Shown here: positions 6,810 through 15,741 of the stretch, one piece after another
Layout: every line of letters starts with the position of its first letter
How positions within the stretch are numbered: position 1 is the stretch's first letter
NCBI GenBank assembly: GCA_964398195.1
Contig: CAYNLW010000015.1
Span: 1 to 27,730 of the forward strand
Length of the DNA: 27,730 nt
From: RFPI01 sp964398195
GTDB taxonomy: Bacteria > Pseudomonadota > Gammaproteobacteria > Burkholderiales > Methylophilaceae
Direction: 5' to 3'
Translations under genes and position numbers: made by a program
The notes under the pieces: generated by a model
Database searches by the model: none
What the model was told of the DNA's origin: nothing
Seen by the model: only the letters and a program-made list of their open reading frames with translations

Positions 6810-9001
6810 TTAAGCCGGCTGGGTCATGCTATGCTGCTTAGCCAGCGCCATTAAATCTTGTCTTACCGCCTGCAACACCGGCTGCCAATCTCGATAATGG
6901 GTCTGTCGATATAATTTCACGCTAGGGTACCAAGGACTATCTGAACGCTGTTGCAACCAGCGCCAGCAAGTATCAAAACGATTCAAAATCCAAGTTGGCT
7001 TGCCCATCGCTGCAGCCAAATGCGCCACACTGGTATCCACGCAAATCACCATATCCAAATTAGCGATTAATGCGGCGGTATCGGCAAAGTCTTTAATCTG
7101 ATCAGCATCATTATAGAAATTACCCGCTGGCCAATACTGCGCTTGATATTGCTTAATCTCAGACTCAGCTGGCTCGCCTTTTTGTAGGCTGTAAAAGTCT
7201 GCTGGGCAGTCTTGCAAGGTATCGGCAAAGGCCTTTAAAGCGATACTTTTACGCTTATCCCAAGCCTGAATTTTTAATTCATTCGCTCGCAAACTGGCCG
7301 CCCATGCTACGCCAACTTTAATTTTGTCAGCGGCTTTTATCGTTTTCTGCCATTTGGCAATTTTGCTAGCGTCAGCAGACAAATAAGGGGTTGAATTTGG
7401 AATGGTATCAATCTGCGTTTTAAAAGCCAGTGGCAATGACATCAACGGACAATGCACATCAAAAGCAGGTAAAGGCTGACCTTGAGCAAGCACTTGCTGC
7501 ATACCAGCAAGATTGCTCAGCAATGTGTGCAAGGGCGGTTGCACCTCTAAGATAACATTCGCCCCCAGCTCCGCTACTAGGCTTGCATAACGACAAAATT
7601 GTATGGTATCGCCATAGCCTTGTTCGGCATGTAACAAAATTGTCATACCGGCAATATCGAATTGACCATGCCAAAGCGGCTGAGTGAAATGACGCATTTG
7701 TTTTTTCAACCAGCCATTCCAACGGGACTCATATAGTTTCCAGCCCTGTGCATAGTCTTCTTGGAGCAGCAATGCCAATGCCCGATTCCAATAAACATCA
7801 TTAAAATTGGGATGCAGACTAATTGCTTGATCAAAGCTATCCATCGCCTCATCAAGGCGTTGTAAGTAATATAAAGGGATGCCGCGATTGGAATACACCT
7901 CAGCATAGTCAGGTTTTAGCTTCAGTGCGTAGTCATAACATTGCACAGCCGCCTCCAATTCACCCATCTCTTGCAAGGCATTGCCCAATAAATTATGCCA
8001 AAGCGGATTATCTGGCTGTAGCTGTATGGCCTGACGATAGCATTGCTCGGCTTCGGCCAAACGGCCTAGCTGGTTATAGGCGCTGGCTTGCTGGCTTAGC
8101 CAATGCACTTGCGCGGGGGCGTAGCGCATGGCTTGCTGATAGCTGTCNNNNNNNNNNNNNNNNNNNNNNNNNNNNNNNNNNNNNNNNNNNNNNNNNNNNN
8201 NNNNNNNNNNNNNNNNNNNNNNNNNNNNNNNNNNNNNNNNNNNNNNNGGCTTAGCCAATGCACTTGCGCGGGGGCGTAGCGCATGGCTTGCTGATAGCTG
8301 TCAATGGCATGTTCAAATTGCTGCATTTCAAACAATAAATTGGCGCGGTTAATCAGCGCATCGACATTATCCGGCGCCAATGCCACCGCTTTATCGTGAT
8401 ATTGCAATGCCTGCGCTTGCCGCCCCAGCGCCTTGAGCGCGTTTGCACAATTGCTATAGGCAGTAGCAAACTGCGGTTGATAGGCAATCGCTTGTTGATA
8501 ACAAGACACCGCTTCTTCATAACGCTGCAAGGACTGCAAAGCGTTGCCCATATTTAAATAGGCTTTGGGGTAATTGGGTCGCAAGCGTATCGCTTGCTAA
8601 TAGCTGTCTATAGCTTCAGTAAAACGTTGCGCACTGCGCAAGGTATCACCACGGTTGTAAAAGGTTTCTGGCGCATTAGGCAGCAGCTTGATGGACTGGT
8701 CAAAGCACATCAGCGCTTCGTCTAATTTGCCTTGCGCTTTGAGTGCCGAACCTAGGTTAGCCATCGCGCCAGCATGATGTGGATGCATGCTAAGCAATTT
8801 GCGTAATAGTCTGACTGCCTCTGCCGGCTGTTTATTTTGCATGGCGATCACGGCCAACATATGCAGCGCCTCAATTTGATGGCTGGCAGCCATGCTTAAT
8901 TGCTGAAATAGCTTGCTGGCGGCCGCTAATTGACCTTGCTGATATAAGCCCCGCGCTTGCTGATAGATGGCATCTAAACTGCCATGCACGGATTTTTTCA
9001 T
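6810..9001 (-). CDS. TPR protein with C-terminal glycosyltransferase-like domain, interrupted
   Basis: Reading from ATG 9001, about 400 residues of tetratricopeptide repeats precede a C-terminal domain. Examples are NRGDTLRSAQRFTEAIDSY and LGNALQEMGELEAAVQCY. The C-terminal domain has VICVDTSVAHLAAAMGKP and WRWLQQRSDSPWYPSVKL, the pattern of GT9/SPINDLY-like glycosyltransferase domains common in proteobacterial TPR proteins. Its acceptor cannot be told from sequence. Two things break the gene. A TAG at 8599-8597 (codon 135) replaces a Gln expected in the repeat DSYQQAI. A 100-N gap at 8148-8247 is flanked by an exact 55-base duplication. Merging the duplicate gives one frame of 679 codons including the stop, apart from the TAG. 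It may be a pseudogene or a sequence error. Confidence 0.8.
8093..8147. repeat. 55-base exact duplicate, left side of the gap
   Basis: This block is identical, base for base, to 8248-8302 on the other side of the run of Ns and encodes DSYQQAMRYAPAQVHWLS on the minus strand in both copies. The repeat ends exactly at the gap. Confidence 0.97.
8148..8247. other. Assembly gap of exactly 100 Ns
   Basis: One hundred N characters are a conventional placeholder for a scaffold join of unknown length. The two contig ends share 55 identical bases, so the true gap is probably negative: the contigs overlap and nothing is missing. As written, the join puts the two halves of the TPR gene in different frames, because 155 is not a multiple of three. 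Confidence 0.97.
8248..8302. repeat. 55-base exact duplicate, right side of the gap
   Basis: This is the second copy of 8093-8147 and starts at the first base after the Ns. It is probably the same genomic segment assembled at the end of a second contig. Confidence 0.97.
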
Positions 9002-9033
9002 GATATTGAATACCTATGGTTTGCCTATTGTGA

Positions 9034-9058
9034 TAAGCCAGAGCGGCTTAACTTTTTT
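9034..9058 (+). terminator. Terminator-like hairpin upstream of the TPR gene
   Basis: TAAGCC (9034-9039) and GGCTTA (9045-9050) form a six-base stem with a five-base loop, followed by AC and six Ts (9053-9058). This is a short Rho-independent terminator shape on the plus strand, yet no plus-strand gene lies just upstream. It could stop antisense transcription across the TPR gene or be chance. The surrounding 9002-9246 region holds no supported gene. Confidence 0.35.
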
Positions 9059-9112
9059 GTTTACAGCGTTGTTGTTATTGTTGGCGCGGGCGATTTAACC
9101 CTGCGCGAAATT

Positions 9113-9142
9113 ACTTGCTACTACTTGCTACTACTTGCTTTC
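9113..9142. repeat. 10-base tandem repeat, three copies
   Basis: ACTTGCTACT occurs twice perfectly (9113-9122, 9123-9132) and a third time as ACTTGCTTTC (9133-9142), in the non-coding stretch between the TPR gene and gpsA. No function is apparent. Confidence 0.85.
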
Positions 9143-9246
9143 TATCACTTACCTTCTACCTCTTGAACCTACTATCTACTGCTCAAAGCCTGAATTAAAT
9201 AAAACCACTATCCAAGCCAGTTTTAAGCCAAGACAACTTTAAGCGA

Positions 9247-10236
9247 CTAGCCGTTTTCCGCCTTTTGTTGCCTACCCAGCAAGTCCATCACCGCATCACG
9301 TGCGGATTTGCCGTGGCTTAGCACCTGATTGACTTCATCGGTAATCGGCATTTCCACCTGCAAAGCTTTAGCCCGTTGATACACTTCACGAGCGGTATAT
9401 ACCCCCTCAGCAACGTGACCTAGAGTTTGCAAAATCTCTTGTAGCGGACGCCCACTGGCTAGCTGCAAGCCGACTTCGCGGTTACGCGAGTATTGCCCAG
9501 TACAAGTCAGAATTAAATCGCCTGCACCCGCCAAGCCCATAAAGGTGTCTTTTTGCGCGCCCAAGGCGATGCCGAAACGGGTCATTTCGGCTAGCCCACG
9601 GGTAATCAAGGCGGCGCGCGCATTGTTACCAAACTGCATACCATCAGAAATCCCAGCCGCTATCGCCATCACATTCTTTAGCGCGCCACCCACCGCCACA
9701 CCGCATACATCATCGCTGGTATAAACGCGCAAACTGCCCGCATGTAATGCCGCAGCGGCCAGCTTGGCGGCGCTTGTATCTTGCATCGCCAGCGTGACTG
9801 CGGTGGGCAAACCACGCACCAACTCAGCAGCAAAACTGGGGCCGGATAAAACGCCGCAAGGATAATCTTCGCCTAATTCCTGTTTTGCTACTTCATTGGG
9901 CAATAAAGCGCTGCTCGGTTCTAGACCTTTACTCGCCCAAACGATGGGCACTTGGCAAGAGAGTTGGCGCAGTTGGCGCAAGGTGTCGCGAAAGCCACTG
10001 GTAGGCACCACGCTAAGCACGAAGTCAGCCGCCGTAAGGGCTTCGGCTAAATCAGCAGTGACCGAGAGTTGTTCAGGAAAAGTAAAGTCGCCTAAGTATT
10101 TTGGGTTGGCACGCACACGACGCATGCCATCGACATGCGACTGCTTATGCGCCCATAAACTGACTTGGTGCTGCTGCCCAATATGCATAGCCAGCGCGGT
10201 TCCCCATGCGCCTGCCCCCAATACCGCAACTTTCAT
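9247..10236 (-). CDS. gpsA: NAD(P)+-dependent glycerol-3-phosphate dehydrogenase GpsA
   Basis: GpsA reduces dihydroxyacetone phosphate to sn-glycerol-3-phosphate, the backbone for membrane phospholipids, in the cytoplasm. From ATG 10236 the protein has 329 residues, with the Rossmann motif VAVLGAGAWGTALA at the N-terminus, GPSFAAEL, the catalytic-region VGGALKNVMAIAAG, and TRGLAEMTRFG followed by GLAGAGDLILTC. An in-frame codon at 10269 would add 11 residues, but ATG 10236 has AGGAG just upstream and puts the Rossmann strand at residue 2, as is usual. It is the last gene of grxC-secB-gpsA, 48 bases after secB. Confidence 0.96.
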   Translation of the reverse strand: MKVAVLGAGAWGTALAMHIGQQHQVSLWAHKQSHVDGMRRVRANPKYLGDFTFPEQLSVTADLAEALTAADFVLSVVPTSGFRDTLRQLRQLSCQVPIVWASKGLEPSSALLPNEVAKQELGEDYPCGVLSGPSFAAELVRGLPTAVTLAMQDTSAAKLAAAALHAGSLRVYTSDDVCGVAVGGALKNVMAIAAGISDGMQFGNNARAALITRGLAEMTRFGIALGAQKDTFMGLAGAGDLILTCTGQYSRNREVGLQLASGRPLQEILQTLGHVAEGVYTAREVYQRAKALQVEMPITDEVNQVLSHGKSARDAVMDLLGRQQKAENG

Positions 10237-10284
10237 TGACTCTCCTGGAATAGCACAACGCCCCATCAAGGGCGTGCGTGAAAA

Positions 10285-10785
10285 TTAGTGCTTGGCTTGC
10301 TGTTCTTGTGCTTGTTGCTCTTTTTGATGCGCGTAAATCGCTTCAAAATTCACTGGCGACAAGGTCACAGGTGGGAAACCAGCACGCACGGAAATATCAG
10401 ACACCACTTCACGCGCATAAGGGAACAGAATATTTGGGCAAGTAATGCCTAGGATAGGATCGATATGTTCATCGGGCACATTTTCCACACGGAAAATCCC
10501 CGCTTGTTGAATCTCAATCAAAAACATGGTGGCTTCGCCGACCTTGGCGGTAACTGTCACGCGCAAGGCAACTTCATACACATTGCTATCTAAAACGGCG
10601 GAGTAATTGCCAATCTCAATGCCGATTTGTGGCATTTCACGCTGCGTAAATACTTGTGGCGCATTAGGGATTTCTAGAGATAAATCTTTGACATATAGCT
10701 TTTCAATCACAAAGCTAGGGTTTGCATTTTGCGCTGCGGCTTGCGCCTCGCCGGTGGCTTGCGCGGCTGGTTGTTTAGTGGCCAT
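10285..10785 (-). CDS. secB: Protein-export chaperone SecB
   Basis: SecB keeps precursor proteins unfolded and delivers them to SecA for export through SecYEG; it works as a cytosolic tetramer. The 166-residue protein has an Ala/Gln-rich N-terminal tail (about 1-22), then FVIEKLYVKDLSLEIPNAP and, towards the end, ITCPNILFPYAREVVSDI and FPPVTLSPVNFEAIY, the classic SecB core. AAGGA sits seven bases before the ATG. It is flanked by grxC upstream and gpsA downstream on the same strand, a gene order conserved across many proteobacteria. Confidence 0.97.
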   Translation of the reverse strand: MATKQPAAQATGEAQAAAQNANPSFVIEKLYVKDLSLEIPNAPQVFTQREMPQIGIEIGNYSAVLDSNVYEVALRVTVTAKVGEATMFLIEIQQAGIFRVENVPDEHIDPILGITCPNILFPYAREVVSDISVRAGFPPVTLSPVNFEAIYAHQKEQQAQEQQAKH

Positions 10786-10864
10786 TACAATTCCTTCAAT
10801 CGAAAGGGTTAACGAAGTTAAAAAAACACCGCATTTTACCCTAAATTAAGCCACGCTTGTGGAA

Positions 10865-10903
10865 GGTGATATGTTGAACAAACTCTACAGAGGCAATATC
10901 ACC
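10865..10903. other. Inverted repeat between grxC and secB
   Basis: GGTGATAT (10865-10872) is the reverse complement of ATATCACC (10896-10903), separated by 23 bases. It sits in the 145-base gap between the grxC stop and the secB ATG. It could be an operator or a weak transcript hairpin; it has no adjacent T-run that would make it a terminator. Confidence 0.25.
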
Positions 10904-10930
10904 CTGCTAAATTGCACAGCCCTGTAAAAC

Positions 10931-11191
10931 CTAGCCTTGCAATAAACTATCTAATTCTCCCGCCTCATCCAAGTCATACAAATCATCACAGCCACCAACA
11001 TGCACATCACCGATAAAAATCTGTGGCACAGTACGACGACCAGTGAGCTGTATCATCTCGGCCTTTTTATGCGGCTGCAAATCCAACCGTATCTTATCAA
11101 TCTGCGCCACCTGCTTATCCCGCAACAAAGCTTCAGCCCGAACACAATACGGACAACCCGCCATCACATACATCACAATTTTTTGCATCAT
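10931..11191 (-). CDS. grxC: Glutaredoxin 3 (GrxC)
   Basis: GrxC is a small dithiol glutaredoxin that reduces disulphides and mixed glutathione disulphides in the cytoplasm. The 86-residue protein has the active site CPYC (Cys13, Cys16), the cis-proline stretch TVPQIFIGDVHVGG and the GGCDDLYDLD glutathione-binding end typical of the GrxC group. Two consecutive ATGs open the gene, and either could be used. The ribosome-binding site is weak in both cases. It is first in the grxC-secB-gpsA block and is divergent from gpmI. Confidence 0.95.
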   Translation of the reverse strand: MMQKIVMYVMAGCPYCVRAEALLRDKQVAQIDKIRLDLQPHKKAEMIQLTGRRTVPQIFIGDVHVGGCDDLYDLDEAGELDSLLQG

Positions 11192-11245
11192 GGATAACTC
11201 TATCTATCTTACTTAATCAATCTAAAAAATTAGTTCAAAAATACT

Positions 11246-11262
11246 TGCCCTATCGCAGGGCA
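11246..11262. other. Small hairpin in the grxC/gpmI divergent region
   Basis: TGCCCT (11246-11251) pairs with AGGGCA (11257-11262) around a five-base loop. Read on the minus strand it is followed within a few bases by five Ts, so it could act on a transcript entering grxC, but it is short. The rest of 11192-11385 holds the divergent promoters, for which I see no strong consensus. Confidence 0.25.
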
Positions 11263-11385
11263 TAACGGGCCTCATCATAGCGACATCGTTAGCCATATTG
11301 CAAGTGACTAGGCTAGGCTAATAAATAATGCAGATTTATCGCGCAAAAAACTCTAAAATATAAGGCTGTTTTGTAGGGATCGTAT

Positions 11386-12930
11386 ATGAGTATTACACCT
11401 GTTGTTCTGCTGATTTTAGATGGCTTTGGTTATCGCCAAGATTTGCAATATAACGCGATTGCGCAAGCGCGTACGCCGCAGTTGGATAAGCTGTATCAGC
11501 AGTATCCGCATACTTTGATTAATGCTTCAGAGCATTATGTGGGCCTGCCAGATGGGCAGATGGGCAATTCTGAGGTGGGGCATTTGAATATTGGTGCGGG
11601 GCGGGTGATTAATCAGGACTTTGATCGTATTAATCAAAGTATTAGTAGCGGCCAATTTAATCAACATCCGCTGGCCTTAGAAGCAGTCAACTTAGCCAAA
11701 CAACATGATAAAGCGCTGCATATTTTAGGGCTGATTTCTGATGGCGGTGTGCATAGCCACCAAGACCATATCCACGCCATGATACGTATGGCAGCGCAAC
11801 AAGGCTTAAAGAAAATCATCGTGCATGCTTTTCTCGATGGCCGCGATACCCCACCAGTCAGCGCGCAGGCGTATCTTGAGGCACTACAAAAAGTGGTAGA
11901 TGAAACTGGCGTGGCACAAATTGCTTCAATTTGTGGGCGCTATTACGCCATGGATAGAGATAAGCGTTGGGAACGCATTTTGCCGGCTTATCGCCTGCTC
12001 ACCGAAGGCGTCGCGGCTTATCATGCCACTAGCGCCTTGCAAGGCTTACAACAGGCTTATGCACGGGGTGAGAATGATGAATTTGTGCAGGCCACTGCAA
12101 TCTCGGCACAGGGCGAAAGTGCGCATATCCAAGATGGCGATGTGGTGGTGTTTATGAACTTCCGTTCTGACCGTGCCCGTCAACTCACCAGTTGTTTACT
12201 AGAGCCTCAGTTTGACGCTTTCCAGCGCCCGCGCTGGCCAAAAGTAGCCGGCTATTACACACTGACCAGCTACGACAAAACCATTACCCAAGCCAAAGTA
12301 TTATTCCCAGCGTTTGAAGTCCCTAATACCTTTGGTGAATATGTTAGCGCGCAAGGCTTGAAACAACTGCGCATCGCGGAAACAGAGAAATATCCGCACG
12401 TCACCTTCTTTTTTAATGGTGGCGAAGAAAAAGTGTTTGCCGGCGAAGACCGCGTACTGATTCCCTCACCCAAAGTAGCGACTTATGATTTACAACCCGA
12501 GATGAGTGCGTTTGAAGTGACCGAAAAATTAACCCAAGCCATCTTAAGCAAGCAATACCATGCGGTGATTTGCAACTATGCCAACTGCGATATGGTCGGC
12601 CATACCGGTATGCTAGATGCGGCGATTAAAGCCGTAGAGACCATAGATACTTGTATCGGCACGGTGGTAGCAGCCGCGCAACAAGTGGGCGCCGAGGTAA
12701 TCATTACCGCGGATCACGGCAATGTCGAGTTGATGATGGACGAGATTAACCAACAACCGCATACCCAGCACACCACCAACTTAGTGCCACTGTTGTATAT
12801 CGGCCGCCCTGCCAAACTGCGTAATGATGGCGCTCTGTCAGATATCGCCCCCAGCTTATTAAAGATGATGGGCTTGCCGCAGCCACAAGAAATGACTGGG
12901 CATGCTTTGATGGAATTTAATGCTGCATGA
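11386..12930 (+). CDS. gpmI: 2,3-bisphosphoglycerate-independent phosphoglycerate mutase GpmI
   Basis: GpmI interconverts 3- and 2-phosphoglycerate in glycolysis and gluconeogenesis through a phosphoserine intermediate, using two metal ions. The 514-residue protein has metal-binding Asp12 in LLILDGFGYR, the phosphoryl-accepting Ser62 in GQMGNSEVGHLNIGAGR, the substrate motif HAFLDGRDTPP and the C-terminal metal site ITADHGNVE. The length matches the family. ATG 11386 is preceded by AGGGA. The 3' end lies 13 bases before the chosen envC start. gpmI-envC is a gene pair also known from enterobacteria. Confidence 0.97.
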   Translation: MSITPVVLLILDGFGYRQDLQYNAIAQARTPQLDKLYQQYPHTLINASEHYVGLPDGQMGNSEVGHLNIGAGRVINQDFDRINQSISSGQFNQHPLALEAVNLAKQHDKALHILGLISDGGVHSHQDHIHAMIRMAAQQGLKKIIVHAFLDGRDTPPVSAQAYLEALQKVVDETGVAQIASICGRYYAMDRDKRWERILPAYRLLTEGVAAYHATSALQGLQQAYARGENDEFVQATAISAQGESAHIQDGDVVVFMNFRSDRARQLTSCLLEPQFDAFQRPRWPKVAGYYTLTSYDKTITQAKVLFPAFEVPNTFGEYVSAQGLKQLRIAETEKYPHVTFFFNGGEEKVFAGEDRVLIPSPKVATYDLQPEMSAFEVTEKLTQAILSKQYHAVICNYANCDMVGHTGMLDAAIKAVETIDTCIGTVVAAAQQVGAEVIITADHGNVELMMDEINQQPHTQHTTNLVPLLYIGRPAKLRNDGALSDIAPSLLKMMGLPQPQEMTGHALMEFNAA

Positions 12931-12943
12931 AAAGCTGGTGCAT

Positions 12944-14218
12944 ATGAAACCTGTTATGACAAGTTTGGCTAAGTGGCTGGTGATCAGCGCCAGTTTGCTG
13001 CTTATCAATCAAATGGCGTACGCCAATGACAACAAAATCGAACAGACAAAACAAACGCTAGACAGCGTAAAACAAAAATTAAATAAGCTCACTGAGCAAC
13101 TCGCCAATACCAAAGAAGCGCGCGATGATGCGGCAGACGCTTTAAAGAAAAGTGAAAAAGCCATCAGCGAAAGCAAACGTAAACTGTTTGAATTGGCGCA
13201 AAAGCAAAACCAACACGCTGAAACACTCAAACAACTGTCGGCCAAAAAAACGCAGTTACAAGAAACCATACAGCAACAACGTCAACAACTAGCACAGCAG
13301 TTTTATCAGGAATATACCAAGCGCACACCCAACGGCTTGCAACTGTTATTGCAACCAGAAGACCCCAATGAGATTGCCCGCGAGCTGCAATATTATGGCT
13401 ATATCGCCAAAGCGCGTAAGTTATTGATTGATGATTTTCAGGGCAATTTAAAACAAATCGACGCGCTCAACCAACAAGTGCAACAAACGTTGCAAGAAGT
13501 GACCGTGCTCAAAAATGAGCAGCAACTGGCCAATAAAAAGCTGGAATCTGAAAAACTAGCCAAGGCCAAAGTAGTGAATAGCTTATCGACGCAAATAGCT
13601 GAACAACGCAAAGAAATTAGCCGGCTCAAACGCAATGAGCAAAGTTTGCTGGCCTTATTTGAAAAGCTCAATCGCCCCGCGCCGGTGAAAAAATCCAGCG
13701 CAGAACGCAAAACCGAATCAGCTGATAATAGCCTTGGCAGAACACCCATTACGCAAACAGCACCGCAAACGCCTATCGCACAGAACGATAGCCTGCCCAG
13801 CGCAGGTAGTGATGCAGGCAGTTTCGCCAGCTTAAAAGGCAAATTGAGCTTGCCGGTGATAGGCGAAGTGATGAACCGATTTGGTAGCAGCCGCGAGGAC
13901 ACAGGGCTGACTTGGAAAGGCCTATTTATTCGCGCCGCAGAAGGTAGTGAAGTAAAAGCCATCGCCACTGGCAAGGTGGTATTTGCCGACTGGATGCGTG
14001 GCTTTGGTAACTTGATGATTGTCGATCATGGGCAAGGTTTTATGAGCTTATATGGCAACAACCAAGCCTTGTTGCGCAAGGCCGGAGAGACTGTCAAAAC
14101 GGGTGATTCTATCGCCACGGTAGGCAATACTGGTGGCAATCCTAGCAGTGGCTTGTATTATGAATTGCGCCAATTTAGTCGGCCATTTGACCCGCTCAGT
14201 TGGAGTCATTTGCGTTAG
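12944..14218 (+). CDS. envC: EnvC-type murein hydrolase activator (degenerate LytM)
   Basis: EnvC acts in the periplasm at the division septum, where it activates amidases AmiA/AmiB. From ATG 12944 the protein has 424 residues: a signal peptide ending near Ala27 (INQMAYA), a long Lys/Gln/Glu-rich coiled coil (about 30-240), a Ser/Thr/Pro/Gln linker and a C-terminal M23/LytM domain (about 300-424). The LytM domain lacks the metal ligands of active peptidases. The usual HxxxD region is KGLFIRAAEG, the middle His is missing in SLYGNNQ, and the HxH site reads GLYYELR. That fits an activator rather than an enzyme. A frame start at 12920 would overlap gpmI but bury the signal peptide. Confidence 0.9.
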   Translation: MKPVMTSLAKWLVISASLLLINQMAYANDNKIEQTKQTLDSVKQKLNKLTEQLANTKEARDDAADALKKSEKAISESKRKLFELAQKQNQHAETLKQLSAKKTQLQETIQQQRQQLAQQFYQEYTKRTPNGLQLLLQPEDPNEIARELQYYGYIAKARKLLIDDFQGNLKQIDALNQQVQQTLQEVTVLKNEQQLANKKLESEKLAKAKVVNSLSTQIAEQRKEISRLKRNEQSLLALFEKLNRPAPVKKSSAERKTESADNSLGRTPITQTAPQTPIAQNDSLPSAGSDAGSFASLKGKLSLPVIGEVMNRFGSSREDTGLTWKGLFIRAAEGSEVKAIATGKVVFADWMRGFGNLMIVDHGQGFMSLYGNNQALLRKAGETVKTGDSIATVGNTGGNPSSGLYYELRQFSRPFDPLSWSHLR

Positions 14219-14229
14219 CCTAGCTGGTA

Positions 14230-15246
14230 CTAAGGTGTAAAAGCGCGCGCCACTTCGGGCACCAAGCTAGGACCACGATAGATTAAGCCAGAATAGATTT
14301 GCACCAAACTGGCGCCAGCATCAATCTTCTCACAGGCGTCTTCCGCGCTAAAAATGCCACCCACCGCAATAATCGGAATCGCGCCATGCAAATAATCACT
14401 CAGCACATCTACCACAAATGTAGAACGCACTCGCAAAGGTGCACCGGATAAGCCACCTGCTTGTTCAGCGTGGCGCTCGCCTTCAACTTCGTAGCGCGAA
14501 ATAGTGGTATTGGTGGCGATAATAGCGTCCACTTTATGCTTCAACATGACATCAGCCATCTGGCGCAATTGGCGAGTATCAATATCAGGCGCAATTTTTA
14601 GCGCCACTGGCACATAGCGACCGGTTTTCTGGCTAAGTTGTTTTTGCGCTTGTTTAATTGCTTTTAGCAACTCGCCCAAGGCTTTGCGTTCCTGCAACAT
14701 ACGCAGATTGGCGGTATTAGGTGATGAGATATTAATGGTGATGTAATCGGCATATTCATACACGCGATGGAAACAGGTTAAGTAATCGTCTATGGCGCGC
14801 TCATTCGGAGTATCGAAATTCTTACCTATATTGATGCCCAAAATACCTTGGTATTGGCTGGCTTGAATATTGCGGATAAATTGCTCTAAACCTACATTAT
14901 TAAAACCGAAACGATTGATAATGCCGCCCACCTTACTTAAGCGAAACATACGCGGTTTAGCGTTCCCCGCTTGCGGTCTAGGGGTGACTGTCCCCACCTC
15001 GATAAAACCAAACCCCAAAGCCGCTAAAGCGTCAATATATTCGGCATTTTTATCCAGCCCCGCCGCCAAACCTACTGAGTTAGGAAAATCTATGCCCATC
15101 ACATTGTTAGGCAAATAGACTGGTTTACTGAGCAATTTGAGCACACCCAAACGATGTAGAAATTTCAAACTAGCCAGCGCAATATCATGCGCACGCTCTG
15201 CATCTAGGGCAAAAAATAATGGCCGAATAAGGGAATAAAACTGCAT
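14230..15246 (-). CDS. pyrD: Dihydroorotate dehydrogenase (quinone), class 2
   Basis: PyrD oxidises dihydroorotate to orotate at the cytoplasmic membrane face, passing electrons via FMN to quinone, the fourth step of pyrimidine synthesis. The 338-residue protein has the N-terminal amphipathic extension of class 2 enzymes (MQFYSLIRPLFFALDAE), the FMN-binding AAGLDKNAE, the catalytic Ser175 in NISSPNTANLR, and IIAVGGIFSAEDA with a C-terminal QIYSGLIYRGP. Class 1 enzymes lack the N-terminal extension and use Cys. Its 3' end converges on envC with 11 bases between. It starts 89 bases after the PII-like gene on the same strand. Confidence 0.96.
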   Translation of the reverse strand: MQFYSLIRPLFFALDAERAHDIALASLKFLHRLGVLKLLSKPVYLPNNVMGIDFPNSVGLAAGLDKNAEYIDALAALGFGFIEVGTVTPRPQAGNAKPRMFRLSKVGGIINRFGFNNVGLEQFIRNIQASQYQGILGINIGKNFDTPNERAIDDYLTCFHRVYEYADYITINISSPNTANLRMLQERKALGELLKAIKQAQKQLSQKTGRYVPVALKIAPDIDTRQLRQMADVMLKHKVDAIIATNTTISRYEVEGERHAEQAGGLSGAPLRVRSTFVVDVLSDYLHGAIPIIAVGGIFSAEDACEKIDAGASLVQIYSGLIYRGPSLVPEVARAFTP

Positions 15247-15335
15247 GCTTAGCCTCGTTGTCTTTGGTGATTATTATTAAGGGTGCTTATTATTGCAAAA
15301 TCGCATAATAAAATATACAAGGCACCGCTAATACT

Positions 15336-15671
15336 TTAGCAATCGAGTACGATAATTTTGTCCGATAAATGTATCATGCGCTCAACCGGCGTTACCCAAA
15401 CGATGCCATCGCCTATCTGACCAGTATGACCAACTTCAACTAAAATTTGCAGCGCGCCCTCTAACATCTCATCTGGCACCACCATATCGATGCGAATTTT
15501 GGGCGTGTAATCAGTCAATTCCTGCGCAATCCCTATGCCCCCTTGGCTATGATGATTACCACAGCCTTCTACTTTGCTGATGGTCATGCCGGGGAAATTT
15601 TTAATATTCTTAAAGGCTGAGCGCACTTTAGCCAGCCGGTGGGGAGGAATGACAGCTTTTATCTCTTTCAT
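15336..15671 (-). CDS. PII-like protein linked to the metal efflux operon
   Basis: The 111-residue protein has the PII fold signature: MKEIKAVIPPHRLAKVRSAF at the N-terminus, PKIRIDMVVP (Lys58) after the T-loop, and a B-loop-like TGQIGDGIVWVTPVE (83-97). It is not a standard GlnB/GlnK. The T-loop region reads GCGNHHSQGGIGIAQEL (36-52), with no Tyr at the uridylylation site, and the usual B-loop lysine is Ile90. Cys37, His40, His41 and the last residue Cys111 are potential metal ligands. It follows czcA by 70 bases on the same strand with GGAAG before its ATG. PII-like proteins of this type (called PII-NG in published work) are known beside heavy-metal RND pumps. Control of efflux is an inference. 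Confidence 0.85.
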   Translation of the reverse strand: MKEIKAVIPPHRLAKVRSAFKNIKNFPGMTISKVEGCGNHHSQGGIGIAQELTDYTPKIRIDMVVPDEMLEGALQILVEVGHTGQIGDGIVWVTPVERMIHLSDKIIVLDC

Positions 15672-15741
15672 ATCGAATCACTTCCAGTCATTTATTATTA
15701 TCAAGTTAATCATCACAAACAGCATGCGCGTATCCATAGTC

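Noticed and set aside
8148..8247. A long missing block of TPR repeats in the N gap
   Set aside because: The exact 55-base duplication at both edges and the restored frame after merging make a simple contig overlap more likely, though repeats cannot be excluded.
283..8599. Recoded stop codons (TAA/TAG read as Gln), suggested by two Gln-to-stop positions
   Set aside because: TAA and TAG end many intact genes here at normal lengths, for example bioC (TAA), bioB (TAA), trmL (TAG), cysS (TAG) and phoB (TAG).
8984..9166. Possible 60-residue plus-strand gene crossing the TPR start
   Set aside because: It overlaps the TPR gene start, has no ribosome-binding site, contains the terminator-like hairpin and the 10-base repeats, and resembles no family.
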